In this document: positions 42,395 through 51,140 of the stretch, in pieces
Layout of the letters: every line of letters begins with the position of its first letter
Position numbering within the stretch: the first letter of the stretch is position 1
Assembly (NCBI GenBank): GCA_015655125.1
Contig: JAATFP010000106.1
Coordinates: forward strand, 1-64,000
Source of the DNA: Chitinophagales bacterium
GTDB taxonomy: Bacteria; Bacteroidota; Bacteroidia; Chitinophagales; Chitinophagaceae
Direction of reading: 5' to 3'
DNA: 64,000 nt
Notes under the pieces: generated by a model
The model's database searches: none
What the model saw: only the letters and a program-made list of their open reading frames with translations
What the model was told of the DNA's origin: nothing
Position numbers and translations under genes: made by a program

Positions 42395-43087
42395 ATGAAT
42401 TTTGGAAAAGAGTTTGAAAAATACGCTGTAAAACACAAAGGTATCAGCAGCAATACCCTTCATGGTTATATCAATCATAATGTAACTAATCTCACACCCA
42501 ATATTATTGAAGAAAGGCCGATGAACGTAGCGGTGATGGACGTTTACAGCCGCCTGATGATGGACAGAATTATATTTCTCGGCTATCCCATCAGCGATGA
42601 AGTAGCAAATATCGTGACGGCACAATTGCTGTTCCTGGAAAGTACAGATCGGACGAGGGATATCCAGATGTATATCAATAGTCCCGGTGGTAGTGTTCAT
42701 GCCGGTTTGGGCATGTATGATACCATGCAGTTCATTACGCCGGATGTAGCCACAATCTGTACGGGCATGGCCGCCAGTATGGCGCAGGTACTGATGTGTG
42801 CAGGCGCTCATGGAAAACGTACTGCGCTGAAGCATAGCCGTATTATGATGCACCAGCCGAGTGCAGGCGCGGGAGGCCAGGCTTCCGATATCGAGATCAC
42901 GGTGAACCAGATCCGTAAATTAAAGAATGAGTTGTACGAGATTATTGCGCATCACACCGGTCAGACGCCGGAAAAAGTTGCAGCAGATTGTGATCGCGAC
43001 AAATGGCTCACAGCGTTGGAAGCAAAAGAATACGGACTGGTAGATGAAGTGTTGCTGACCAATTCACGCAAGGCAAAGAAAGACTAA
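42395..43087 (+). CDS. clpP: ATP-dependent Clp protease proteolytic subunit (first paralog)
   Basis: ClpP is the serine peptidase chamber that degrades proteins unfolded by ClpX or ClpA/C. The 230-aa product shows the catalytic triad S128 (GMAASMAQV), H153 (MMHQPSAG) and D202 (DRDKWL), and the YINSPGGSVHAGL oxyanion loop. It has a longer N-terminus than E. coli ClpP (KYAVKHKGISSNTLHGYINH). A second clpP starts 43 bases downstream, so hetero-oligomeric rings are possible. clpX is on the same strand about 4 kb further right. Confidence 0.95.
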   Translation: MNFGKEFEKYAVKHKGISSNTLHGYINHNVTNLTPNIIEERPMNVAVMDVYSRLMMDRIIFLGYPISDEVANIVTAQLLFLESTDRTRDIQMYINSPGGSVHAGLGMYDTMQFITPDVATICTGMAASMAQVLMCAGAHGKRTALKHSRIMMHQPSAGAGGQASDIEITVNQIRKLKNELYEIIAHHTGQTPEKVAADCDRDKWLTALEAKEYGLVDEVLLTNSRKAKKD

Positions 43088-43130
43088 CCATCAACTTTCA
43101 ACCATCAACATTCAACAAAAAAATAAGCAA

Positions 43131-43754
43131 ATGAATTTGAATTATAAGATTCGCCAGGACGAAGAAGAAGAAAATCCTGAAATAGAAATACCGGAAAATC
43201 CGATGGAAAAAATGATGAGCGGATGGAGATTTGATAAGAAATTTATCGAGCAGCGTAAAGTGTTTTTGTGGGGGCCGGTAGATGATAAAAGCGCCAAGGA
43301 TATTACAGACAGATTGCTGTACCTGGAAGGTATCGAGCCGGGAAAAGAGATCACTTTTTACATTAACAGTCCGGGTGGCGTGGTTACCAGCGGCATGGTG
43401 ATCTATGATACGATGCAGATGATATCTTCACCGGTAAGTACCGTTTGCATGGGAATGGCAGCAAGTATGGGAAGCATTTTGTTGAGTGGCGGTGAAAAAG
43501 GGCGACGGTTTATTTTTCCAAGCGCGGAAGTGATGATTCATCAGCCAAGTGGCGGCGGACGCGGAACGAGCGCTGATCTTGAGATCATGGCGATCCAGAT
43601 CCAGAAAGCAAAGATGCTTGGGGCAAAAATTTTAGCAGACAACTGCGGTCAGCCGATCGAAAAGATCCTCAAAGATTTCGATCGTGATCATTGGATGGAT
43701 GCAGATGAAAGTATTGCGTATGGAATTGTGGATGCGCGGTTGGAGAAATTGTAA
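43131..43754 (+). CDS. clpP: ATP-dependent Clp protease proteolytic subunit (second paralog)
   Basis: A 207-aa ClpP paralog with catalytic residues S112 (GMAASMGSI), H137 (MIHQPSGGG) and D186 (DRDHWMDA), and YINSPGGVVTSGM. The N-terminus is acidic (DEEEENPEIEIPENP), unlike the upstream copy, and would alter the axial pore loops that contact the unfoldase. Both copies keep the triad, so neither looks like an inactive ClpR. A terminator hairpin follows at 43772-43805, so the two clpP genes form one operon. Confidence 0.95.
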   Translation: MNLNYKIRQDEEEENPEIEIPENPMEKMMSGWRFDKKFIEQRKVFLWGPVDDKSAKDITDRLLYLEGIEPGKEITFYINSPGGVVTSGMVIYDTMQMISSPVSTVCMGMAASMGSILLSGGEKGRRFIFPSAEVMIHQPSGGGRGTSADLEIMAIQIQKAKMLGAKILADNCGQPIEKILKDFDRDHWMDADESIAYGIVDARLEKL

Positions 43755-43771
43755 GCGCAAAAAAAATATAC

Positions 43772-43805
43772 ATGCAAGGCCAGTAACGGCTTTGCATTTT
43801 TTTAT
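43772..43805 (+). terminator. Terminator of the clpP operon
   Basis: ATGCAAGGCC (43772-43781) pairs with GGCTTTGCAT (43788-43797) with one G-U pair, followed by a T-run. Confidence 0.85.
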
Positions 43806-43859
43806 ATGTCTCCAGATAGATTTTTAATACTTGAACCCTATTAACAACTAACGCCCTCT

Positions 43860-44426
43860 ATGTGTGTATCCCTGATCAACTATCTTCAACACGTTACACC
43901 ACTCTCCGAACCGTTGCGCGATAAACTTGAGCAAATTATTCGCACAAAAATATTTACAAAAAAAGAACTGATACTGAAGGAAGGCGAAGTCAGTAATTAT
44001 ATATATTTCATAGAAAGCGGCTTTGCACGATCTTTTTATACTAAAGATGGAAAAGATATTACTGCATGGTTCATGGCAGAAAATGATGTGATCATTTTTG
44101 TGGCCAGTTTTTTTACAAGAGTAAAGAGCTACGAGAATATTGAGGTCCTTGAAAATACTACTATCCATTATATAGATCACAACGAACTCGAACAACTCTA
44201 TAATGATTTCCCTGAATTTAATAAAACGGGCCGACTACTCGCCACGCATTATTATGTACTGAGCGAAGAGCGGTTATACAATATGCGTCGACAAACTGCG
44301 GAAGAGCGTTATTATTTTCTTGTGAATAAATATCCCCAATTGATCCTGAGAGCACAGGTTTCTCACATTGCTTCTTACCTCGGGTTAAATTTAGAAACGC
44401 TTAGCAGAATACGTTCTAAAAAATAA
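43860..44426 (+). CDS. Crp/Fnr-family transcriptional regulator
   Basis: A 188-aa protein with a cyclic-nucleotide-binding-like beta-roll (about 20-125; LILKEGEVSNYIYFIESGFA and DGKDITAWFMAENDVIIF) and a C-terminal winged helix (VSHIASYLGLNLETLSRIRS). It lacks Fnr-type cysteines, and the phosphate-binding cassette of true cAMP receptors is not evident, so the ligand is unknown. Such short Crp-like regulators are frequent in Bacteroidota. It opens a block of less conserved genes between clpP and clpX and may control the adjacent lipoprotein gene 81 bases downstream. Confidence 0.85.
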   Translation: MCVSLINYLQHVTPLSEPLRDKLEQIIRTKIFTKKELILKEGEVSNYIYFIESGFARSFYTKDGKDITAWFMAENDVIIFVASFFTRVKSYENIEVLENTTIHYIDHNELEQLYNDFPEFNKTGRLLATHYYVLSEERLYNMRRQTAEERYYFLVNKYPQLILRAQVSHIASYLGLNLETLSRIRSKK

Positions 44427-44507
44427 ATATTTTGACTTAGATCAAAAGTTTGTTGCCATAGTTGTTGTTTTTTTGTGTTTTAATCAAAAACCCAGACTAA
44501 CACTATT

Positions 44508-46106
44508 ATGAAAATGTCAAGAGCTATTGTCATCCAGGGCGCGCTATTTATTTTTATCTCCGCAGTAGCAATTTTATCTTCCTGTAAAAAAACCGATTTG
44601 CAAAGCACGGTTACGGCGGAAATCAATCCGGTGGTAGTAAATAATTTTTTTAAAGTTCCTGCAAATACAGACGAACTTGTAAAACGAATTGCATCAGCAA
44701 TACAACAGCTAGATAACAAAAGCGGCTTCGTTACCGATTTTGCCGCTAAAAACGGATATCCTCTTTGGGATAAAATAATTGCTCTTCGGGGAAATGCAAA
44801 CACCCAGCCGGATATCCTGTCGTTAAATGAAATAGATACAATGGTCTATATTCCGTTGGTACAACAAGATTCTTTACATGTAAACGGGTATATTCTTGCA
44901 AGGGTAAATGCAGAAAGTATAGCGCTTAGCTACGCGTTGGCACAAGACTATAAAGCATATCCAAAAATAAAAACCGGCACACAACTTACTGCGGCGGAGT
45001 TTGTAATTTTAATTGTCAATTTAGAAAAGACTGTATTTGGATATCATGATTTTTTAGTAACCGATAACAGTTTATTTTATGACAGTGAATCAGATACAAG
45101 AAATGGAGCCATAATTACAAAAACAATAACACTGTCGGATAGTATACCTGCCCATTCAGATAACTTGCTATCGATGGAAACCTATTGCCAGGATGTTACT
45201 ATAACCGTTTGTGTTAACCCTGTTGCCAACATAAAAAATCCCGTTCAAGGTGCTACCGGTTATGATCCTTGTCACAATTATACCTATCAAAATTGCTGGG
45301 ATGTATATACTGATGATGGAAACAGTGGCGGCGGTACAACACCAACCGGCGGTGGTGGCGGAGAAATACACCACGATTATCCCTGTGCGCCGGTGCCTTA
45401 TCGACAGGCAGATCCGCTGCCCCCATGCCCGCCCCCGGCGCCGGGACCAGGAACCACTCCCAATCCATTTATATACACCAGCGATACGGATCTCTTTACA
45501 TTTTATAGCAGATCAGGCATTGATCTGGAAAAATACATGAATTGTTTCAATCAGATACCTTCGGCAGGAGCAACCTTTACAGTTAAATTGTGTGCAGATA
45601 TACCCGTTAATGATGATCCGTATAAAATAAATACGTTAAGTAGTGGAGGTCATGTTTTTCTAACTTTAACTAAAAGTAATGGGGAAAATAGTATCAGTCA
45701 GACTGTTGGCTTTTATCCGCAGAACGGTACTTTTGCATTTTTGGGGCTTCCTCAGCCAAGTAAAGTAGTAAATGATGAAATTCATGAGTATAATGCGAGT
45801 TTAAAAATGGATGTGAGCGAAGCTAATTTTCTTTCAATAGTAAATACTGCTTTAGCGAACCAATCTTCAAGCTACGACATCAATAATTATAACTGCGCTG
45901 ATTTTGCACTAAATAGCTTCAACGCTGGCAGAAACAATCCTTTAAATATACCGGACACATATACAAGCATCGGGGCATTTTTCGGAAAAACACCTGTGGG
46001 CTTATATAGAAAACTTAAGAATATGAAAACACACAATGATCCCGAAAACGATAATATCGAGATCGGCACTTTTACTTCACCACAAAGCCATGGTCCATGC
46101 AATTAA
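44508..46106 (+). CDS. Lipoprotein with a permuted-papain-like (H...NC) C-terminal domain
   Basis: A 532-aa lipoprotein: the signal ends ILSSCKK with C26 acylated. The N-terminal ~230 residues are unrecognised. A cysteine- and proline-rich linker follows (about 245-325), with a GGGTTPTGGGGG stretch and several Pro-Pro runs. The C-terminal domain contains GGHVFLTLTKSNG (H382) and YDINNYNCADFALNSF (C463). His preceding an Asn-Cys pair is the order seen in permuted NlpC/P60 (LRAT/YiiX-like) cysteine peptidases or amidases, so cleavage of amide or ester bonds at the cell surface is a reasonable guess. Its 3' end overlaps the next small membrane-protein gene by 10 bases, suggesting functional linkage. 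Confidence 0.6.
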   Translation: MKMSRAIVIQGALFIFISAVAILSSCKKTDLQSTVTAEINPVVVNNFFKVPANTDELVKRIASAIQQLDNKSGFVTDFAAKNGYPLWDKIIALRGNANTQPDILSLNEIDTMVYIPLVQQDSLHVNGYILARVNAESIALSYALAQDYKAYPKIKTGTQLTAAEFVILIVNLEKTVFGYHDFLVTDNSLFYDSESDTRNGAIITKTITLSDSIPAHSDNLLSMETYCQDVTITVCVNPVANIKNPVQGATGYDPCHNYTYQNCWDVYTDDGNSGGGTTPTGGGGGEIHHDYPCAPVPYRQADPLPPCPPPAPGPGTTPNPFIYTSDTDLFTFYSRSGIDLEKYMNCFNQIPSAGATFTVKLCADIPVNDDPYKINTLSSGGHVFLTLTKSNGENSISQTVGFYPQNGTFAFLGLPQPSKVVNDEIHEYNASLKMDVSEANFLSIVNTALANQSSSYDINNYNCADFALNSFNAGRNNPLNIPDTYTSIGAFFGKTPVGLYRKLKNMKTHNDPENDNIEIGTFTSPQSHGPCN

Positions 46107-46486
46107 GAAAAAAAACCTTTAAAATTTCAGTGATAGTAATTATTGCAATCATAATACTTTCGAATATTGGGCCAATGCATAGCTTTGTATCCTTATTTGC
46201 GAATGCCAATCATCACCGCTACAGCAGCTCTACTGCAGGTTTTACTTTTTTGGAGCAATATCAGGGTAGGGATACGGCAATGTTGAAAAAGAAATTTGAT
46301 CTTTTTAAAAAAGAAACGAGCGATACTATCTTGTATAGATTATTTTCTAAAAACCCACTGGCTTTCTGGAGATATATCGATTATTACAAAGATCCAAGGT
46401 ATGATCTTCCCTATAAAGATTGGAAAGAAATAGAAAAAGAACACAGGCTTAAAAATACTGATCTAACACATTGGCAGGATTTTTAA
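46097..46486 (+). CDS. Small single-pass membrane protein, partner of the lipoprotein
   Basis: A 129-aa protein with one N-terminal membrane helix (about residues 9-29, ISVIVIIAIIILSNIGPMH) and a charged periplasmic part rich in Tyr, Lys and Asp (FWRYIDYYKDPRYDLPYKDW). The ATG overlaps the end of the lipoprotein gene by 10 bases, so translation is coupled. No family is recognised. An inhibitor or chaperone of the putative peptidase is possible from the arrangement alone. Confidence 0.6.
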   Translation: MQLRKKTFKISVIVIIAIIILSNIGPMHSFVSLFANANHHRYSSSTAGFTFLEQYQGRDTAMLKKKFDLFKKETSDTILYRLFSKNPLAFWRYIDYYKDPRYDLPYKDWKEIEKEHRLKNTDLTHWQDF

Positions 46487-46613
46487 AACTACAGATTTCC
46501 AAAGAATTGTAAAAGATTATTCCATAAAATATTATACCCCTTGAATGCTTCGGTATTCTCTTTAACTTCTGTAAATTCGATGAAGAATATTTAACCATTA
46601 AATCTCTCATCTC

Positions 46614-47702
46614 TTGCAGTTTGCAGATATTATCAACGCCAGGCTTAGTCATGAAGCCGATCGCCCAATGATGAAAAAAGATATCTATCCCGTAAGCGAT
46701 GGATTGCAAAAATACCTGCGGCGAAACAACCGCGATACGCCGCTGCCTATTAATTACCGCGACCTGCTCAACTACCGTTATTCTGATTCTATTCGCGACA
46801 AAAATGGCAAACTTACCCACTGGGAAACTGCCGTATATGATCTGAAGGAAATGGAGATTTTGAAAGAAAGCCTAATTGAAACTTACGCGGTTTTAAAAAC
46901 CGAAGGCAATCTTCGATATATAGAACATCTCGAAATTGAGCGCATCGATTTCTGCGAATTTGGCAACAGTGTTCCTTTTCGCATTCGCGTAAAAAATAAG
47001 GTGAACAGCAACTATGATCATTTTTATGTAAAATTGGCGGATGCGTCCCGTATTTATGGATTGGAACTGGAGCATTTGTTATCACCCAACTACATCGTTT
47101 TTTTGCATCATAAGAATACGCTGGTGGAAGAACATATTCCAGGGATCCCCGGCGATGTTTTCCTGGAAAAATACCTTAACCATGCGGAACACAATAAGAT
47201 CCGCATTGCGAAGGAATTTGTGAAATTCAACGAACGCTGCTTTGCACGCCTGCTGGGTGATATGCGCAATTACAATTTTGTAGTGGATATCACGCCCGAT
47301 ATCGAGGATTATCAATATCGCTTCCGCGCGATCGATTTTGACCAGCAATGTTATGAAGGCAACAAAAAACTGTACCTGCCGCAATTTTATAAAGAAAATT
47401 TTGAGTACGTGGATCTCGTGCTGAAAAACCTAAGCAATCATGTGATTGAACAATACCAGACCGAGGAACACACTACAATGGCCTACCGGGTGATAGGCAA
47501 CCGCAAACAACTGATGGATCTTTTCAACACCATGATAAAAGACGAGCTGTCTGAACATTATAAGATAAAACAGTTGCGTTCCGAACTAAATGAGCATTTC
47601 AACAGCACTAATTTCTCCAAATGCAACACGATGGGTGCGATTGTAAAAAAACAGCTTAAGCAAATGATCCAGAAGCATTTGAAGAATCTCAAACATGTTT
47701 AA
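46614..47702 (+). CDS. Divergent protein-kinase-fold protein
   Basis: A 362-aa cytoplasmic protein with the residues of a kinase fold: a lysine in HFYVKLADASR (K140), a Glu helix in YGLELEHL (E151/E153), hinge-like NTLVEEHIPGIPGD, a catalytic-loop-like GDMRNYN with D216 and N221 in the exact D-x4-N spacing, and a metal-binding DFD at 241-243 (FRAIDFDQQ). The rest is helical. Substrates could be proteins, lipids or small molecules as in HipA/APH-like kinases. The start is uncertain: TTG 46614 keeps a good N-terminus (FADIINARLSHEADRPMMKK), while ATG 46668 or 46671 is the first alternative. It lies alone between an accessory pair and clpX. Confidence 0.6.
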   Translation: MQFADIINARLSHEADRPMMKKDIYPVSDGLQKYLRRNNRDTPLPINYRDLLNYRYSDSIRDKNGKLTHWETAVYDLKEMEILKESLIETYAVLKTEGNLRYIEHLEIERIDFCEFGNSVPFRIRVKNKVNSNYDHFYVKLADASRIYGLELEHLLSPNYIVFLHHKNTLVEEHIPGIPGDVFLEKYLNHAEHNKIRIAKEFVKFNERCFARLLGDMRNYNFVVDITPDIEDYQYRFRAIDFDQQCYEGNKKLYLPQFYKENFEYVDLVLKNLSNHVIEQYQTEEHTTMAYRVIGNRKQLMDLFNTMIKDELSEHYKIKQLRSELNEHFNSTNFSKCNTMGAIVKKQLKQMIQKHLKNLKHV

Positions 47703-47759
47703 CACCCATTAAATTCATCGCAATACCCTGCTGATACGCAGCGTTTACTAACCATTTCG

Positions 47760-47767
47760 TATCTTTG
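47760..47767 (+). promoter_or_regulatory. -7 promoter element of clpX
   Basis: TATCTTTG, a perfect TAnnTTTG, 52 bases before the clpX ATG. Confidence 0.55.
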
Positions 47768-47819
47768 TAACTGTGTGGCTATTACACATCCGCACGATAC
47801 TTAACTTAAGGACATTTCA

Positions 47820-49064
47820 ATGGCAAAACAGCAAGCATTACATTGTTCATTTTGTGGTCGCAACCGGGATGAAGTGAAGATTCTCATAGCGGGTCAGGAT
47901 GGGCATATCTGCGAAAATTGTGTAGAACATGCACAGGAGATCATTATGCAGGAGATCGTTCCAAGCAATGAAAGCAAGCATCCGACCTCTTCTTCCCAAT
48001 ATAAACTCACCATCAAGAAACCTGTTGAAATAAAGAAATTTCTGGATGAATATGTTATTGGTCAGGACGAAGCAAAAAAGATACTTGCGGTGGCCGTTTA
48101 CAATCATTATAAACGCCTGAATCAGAAACTTGATAACGAGGTTGAGATCGAAAAGAGCAACATCATCATGGTGGGCGAAACCGGTACGGGCAAAACCTTG
48201 CTGGCAAAATCGATTGCGCGGATGTTGAATGTGCCTTTTGCTATTGTAGATGCAACGGTATTTACAGAAGCCGGATATGTGGGGGAAGACGTGGAAAGTA
48301 TGCTCACCCGTTTGTTGCAGGCTTGCAACTATGACGTTGCGGCAGCTGAAAAAGGAATTGTATTCATCGATGAGATAGATAAGATCGCTCGTAAAAGTGA
48401 CAACCCTTCGATTACGAGGGATGTAAGCGGGGAAGGTGTTCAGCAAGGTTTGTTGAAATTGCTCGAAGGCGCAGAAGTGCTCGTTCCACCACAAGGCGGG
48501 AGAAAACATCCCGAGCAAAAGCTGGTTAAGGTAAATACGCAGAATATTCTCTTCATTTGCGGAGGCGCCTTCAATGGCATCGACCGGATCATCGGGCGTC
48601 GGGTTAATACGAATGCGATCGGTTTTAATGTAAATAAAGAAATGCAGGAATATCAGCTCAACAATTTGTTGCAGTTTGTAAATTCTGTAGACATAAAAGA
48701 TTTTGGGATCATTCCTGAATTACTGGGGCGTTTACCGGTGATCACTTACCTTAATCCGTTGGATGCTCCCACTTTACGGAACATTTTAACAGAACCGAAG
48801 AATTCTCTGGTAAAACAATTCACGCGCTTGTTTGAGATTGAAGGCATCGCGTTGAAATTCGAACCGGAAGCATTGGATTTTATGGTAGAAAAAGCGCTGG
48901 AATACAAACTAGGCGCGAGAGGTCTCCGCAGCATCTGCGAAAGTATCTTAACCGATGCAATGTATGAATTGCCGAGCCAGAAAGTGAAGCAATTTGATGT
49001 AACAATCGAATACGCGATGCGGAAATTCAGCAACAGTAAACTGAGTCTGTTGAAAGTTGCATAG
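47820..49064 (+). CDS. clpX: ATP-dependent Clp protease ATP-binding subunit ClpX
   Basis: ClpX is the AAA+ unfoldase that feeds substrates to ClpP. The 414-aa protein begins with the C4 zinc-binding domain (C9, C12, C31, C34) used for adaptor and substrate recognition. The AAA module has Walker A GETGTGKT at about 119-126, Walker [12 protein letters not shown], the pore loop GYVGEDVE, and sensor-2 LGARGLRSI. The IGF-type ClpP-binding loop is not conspicuous in the usual form; [10 protein letters not shown] is in that position. It has its own promoter and terminator and is separated from the clpP pair by about 4 kb of other genes. Confidence 0.96.
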   Translation: MAKQQALHCSFCGRNRDEVKILIAGQDGHICENCVEHAQEIIMQEIVPSNESKHPTSSSQYKLTIKKPVEIKKFLDEYVIGQDEAKKILAVAVYNHYKRLNQKLDNEVEIEKSNIIMVGETGTGKTLLAKSIARMLNVPFAIVDATVFTEAGYVGEDVESMLTRLLQACNYDVAAAEKGIVFIDEIDKIARKSDNPSITRDVSGEGVQQGLLKLLEGAEVLVPPQGGRKHPEQKLVKVNTQNILFICGGAFNGIDRIIGRRVNTNAIGFNVNKEMQEYQLNNLLQFVNSVDIKDFGIIPELLGRLPVITYLNPLDAPTLRNILTEPKNSLVKQFTRLFEIEGIALKFEPEALDFMVEKALEYKLGARGLRSICESILTDAMYELPSQKVKQFDVTIEYAMRKFSNSKLSLLKVA

Positions 49065-49121
49065 AAGGCTCTGGATTTGAGGCGCAACGTTTGATGTAAA
49101 ATATAGTAGGAATAAAATTTT

Positions 49122-49149
49122 AACGCGAAGGCTGTCTTCGCGTTTTTTA
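49122..49149 (+). terminator. Terminator of clpX
   Basis: AACGCGAAG (49122-49130) and CTTCGCGTT (49136-49144) form a perfect nine-base stem with a GCTGT loop, followed by six T. The remaining spacer to purA (49150-49260) shows no gene. Confidence 0.9.
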
Positions 49150-49260
49150 TTAAGAATCGGTAGTACATTAAAATATTATCATGATCACTCAACGCTAAAC
49201 CTTAAAACCTGCGGCTTTTCAAAAATTTTCAGATTTTTAGGTGGTTGTTTGTTTTACGGT

Positions 49261-49268
49261 TATTTTTG
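49261..49268 (+). promoter_or_regulatory. -7 promoter element of purA
   Basis: TATTTTTG, a perfect TAnnTTTG, about 80 bases before the purA ATG. No riboswitch-like structure was recognised in the leader. Confidence 0.5.
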
Positions 49269-49348
49269 CGCTTTGTTCGAATAACGACCCATCTCCGGGT
49301 TAACAATTTCATTAACATTCCGCTATCAGGAATAAAATAAATTAAACG

Positions 49349-50611
49349 ATGGTTGACGTAATTCTGGGGCTTCAATGGGGCGATGAAGGCAAGGGGAAGA
49401 TCGTGGATTATTTTGCAAAAGACTATGATGTGATCGCGCGTTTTCAGGGCGGCCCTAACGCCGGACATACTTTGTATGTGAACGATAAAAAAATCGTGCT
49501 TCACCAGATTCCCAGCGGGATCTTTCATGAAGATAAAACCAATCTTGTAGGCGCAGGGGTGGTGCTGGATGCTGTTACGCTAAAAAGGGAATGTGATTCG
49601 GTGGCCGCATTTGGCGTTGATTACCGCAAGAACCTTTTCATCAGCGAACGCACCAATCTTATTCTACCAACGCATCGCGCACTTGATAAGGCAAGTGAAC
49701 TGGCAAAAGGAATCGACAAGATCGGGAGTACATTAAAAGGCATTGGTCCCGCTTACATGGATAAAACCGGCCGTAATGCCCTTCGTGTCGGTGATATTCT
49801 TGATAAGAATTTCACCACACAATATATCAAGCTACGCCTGAAGCACCAGCGTTTGCTGGACAGTTTCAACTTCCAGGAAGATATCAGTAATTGGGAAGAA
49901 GAGTTTTTTGAAGCACTTGATTTTTTACGTTCACTGAAGATCGTGAACGGGGAATATTTTTTAAACGACAAGATCAGCGCCGGACAAAAAGTACTGGCGG
50001 AAGGGGCGCAGGGAAGTATGCTGGATGTGGATTTCGGAACATTCCCATTTGTAACGAGCAGCAGCACGATTACGGCAGGCGTTTGCAGCGGCCTCGGAAT
50101 TGCTCCGCAAAAAATAAAAGAAGTGATCGGCATTACCAAAGCGTATTGCACGCGCGTTGGAAGCGGTCCGTTCCCTACGGAATTGTTGGATGATACCGGT
50201 GATTTTCTTCGCAATACCGGCAATGAATTTGGCAGCACAACCGGAAGGCCGCGCCGCTGCGGTTGGATCGATCTTGTGGCCCTGCAATTTGCCTGCATGA
50301 TCAACGGCGTTACACAGATCGTGATGACAAAGGCAGACATACTTGATGGATTGAAAGAACTGAAAGTATGTAATAGTTACAAAATCAATGGTGAGGAAAC
50401 TGCACGAATACCTTTTCAGATGAGCAAGCTTGATATCGAGCCGCAATATAAATCTTTCGAGGGCTGGAACACTGATATCCAGGCTTTCGAAAATTATGGG
50501 GCCATGCCTTCACAAATGAAAAATTATATTAATTATTTAAACGAATTTATTAAAGTTCCTGTAAAATATATCAGCAACGGGCCGGGCAGGGAACAACTTG
50601 TGGTTACGTAA
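49349..50611 (+). CDS. purA: Adenylosuccinate synthetase
   Basis: PurA makes adenylosuccinate from IMP, aspartate and GTP, the first committed step to AMP. The 420-aa length is normal. Visible hallmarks are the N-terminal P-loop-like LQWGDEGKGKIVDYF with catalytic Asp, GGPNAGHTLYV with the catalytic His, IGSTLKGIGPAYMDKTGR, EGAQGSMLDVDFGTFPFVTS and TTGRPRRCGWIDLVAL. The protein is cytoplasmic. It is followed by a gene for an acidic disordered protein on the same strand 80 bases later. Confidence 0.97.
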   Translation: MVDVILGLQWGDEGKGKIVDYFAKDYDVIARFQGGPNAGHTLYVNDKKIVLHQIPSGIFHEDKTNLVGAGVVLDAVTLKRECDSVAAFGVDYRKNLFISERTNLILPTHRALDKASELAKGIDKIGSTLKGIGPAYMDKTGRNALRVGDILDKNFTTQYIKLRLKHQRLLDSFNFQEDISNWEEEFFEALDFLRSLKIVNGEYFLNDKISAGQKVLAEGAQGSMLDVDFGTFPFVTSSSTITAGVCSGLGIAPQKIKEVIGITKAYCTRVGSGPFPTELLDDTGDFLRNTGNEFGSTTGRPRRCGWIDLVALQFACMINGVTQIVMTKADILDGLKELKVCNSYKINGEETARIPFQMSKLDIEPQYKSFEGWNTDIQAFENYGAMPSQMKNYINYLNEFIKVPVKYISNGPGREQLVVT

Positions 50612-50691
50612 AATATTTTTTCAAAAAAAAGTAAAAAATATTTGGCTAATTAAAAAAGTCGTGGAATTTTTACAGTATCAATTCTCTTAGC

Positions 50692-51132
50692 ATGGCAACA
50701 AAATCTGATAACAACAAAAAGACAGCTGCGGGTAAATCGGCCGCACCGAAGGAATCACCTAAAAAGTCATCTGCCAAATCGAAAGCGGAAGAAGATGATG
50801 ATCTGGAAGATGATGACTTTGATGATGATGGCGATACTCCTAAAAAATCCGCAGCAAAAGGCAAAGCAACATCCAGGAAAAAAAGCGATGATGACGACGA
50901 CGATGACGATATAGATGATGTGGAAGACGATTGGGAAAAACCTGAAGAGGATGATAGCTGGGATCCCGACTTTGATGAATTCGATGTTCCGAAATCAAAA
51001 GGTAAAAAAACAACGGGTTTAAAGAAAAAAGATGATGATGACCTTGGGTTGGACGATGATTTCAAGGAATTCGGGCTGTTCGACGATATGGACGGCGGCG
51101 GTGGAAACTACGATGATGACGACGATTTTTAA
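50692..51132 (+). CDS. Highly acidic low-complexity protein
   Basis: A 146-aa protein made almost entirely of Lys/Ser/Ala-rich (first ~30 residues) and Asp/Glu-rich segments, with repeated runs such as DDDDDDDDIDDVEDD and KKKDDDDLGLDDD, and an aromatic/acidic tail ending GGGGNYDDDDDF. It is predicted to be intrinsically disordered and nucleus-of-charge-like rather than enzymatic. No signal peptide is seen, so it is cytoplasmic. The coding status is supported by a consistent frame with acidic codons using both GAT and GAC, a sensible ATG, and tight linkage (8 bases) to the following pabB gene. Function unknown; nucleic-acid mimicry or RNA polymerase delta-like action is only a guess. Confidence 0.7.
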   Translation: MATKSDNNKKTAAGKSAAPKESPKKSSAKSKAEEDDDLEDDDFDDDGDTPKKSAAKGKATSRKKSDDDDDDDDIDDVEDDWEKPEEDDSWDPDFDEFDVPKSKGKKTTGLKKKDDDDLGLDDDFKEFGLFDDMDGGGGNYDDDDDF

Positions 51133-51140
51133 ATTTTGAA

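Noticed and set aside
49065-49348. Purine riboswitch before purA
   Set aside because: The leader lacks the conserved purine-aptamer core; only the clpX terminator and a -7 promoter box are supported.
50670-51065. Serine-rich minus-strand frame opposite the acidic protein
   Set aside because: Poly-Ser arises from reading GAT/GAC repeats in reverse; the plus-strand frame has the better start and linkage.
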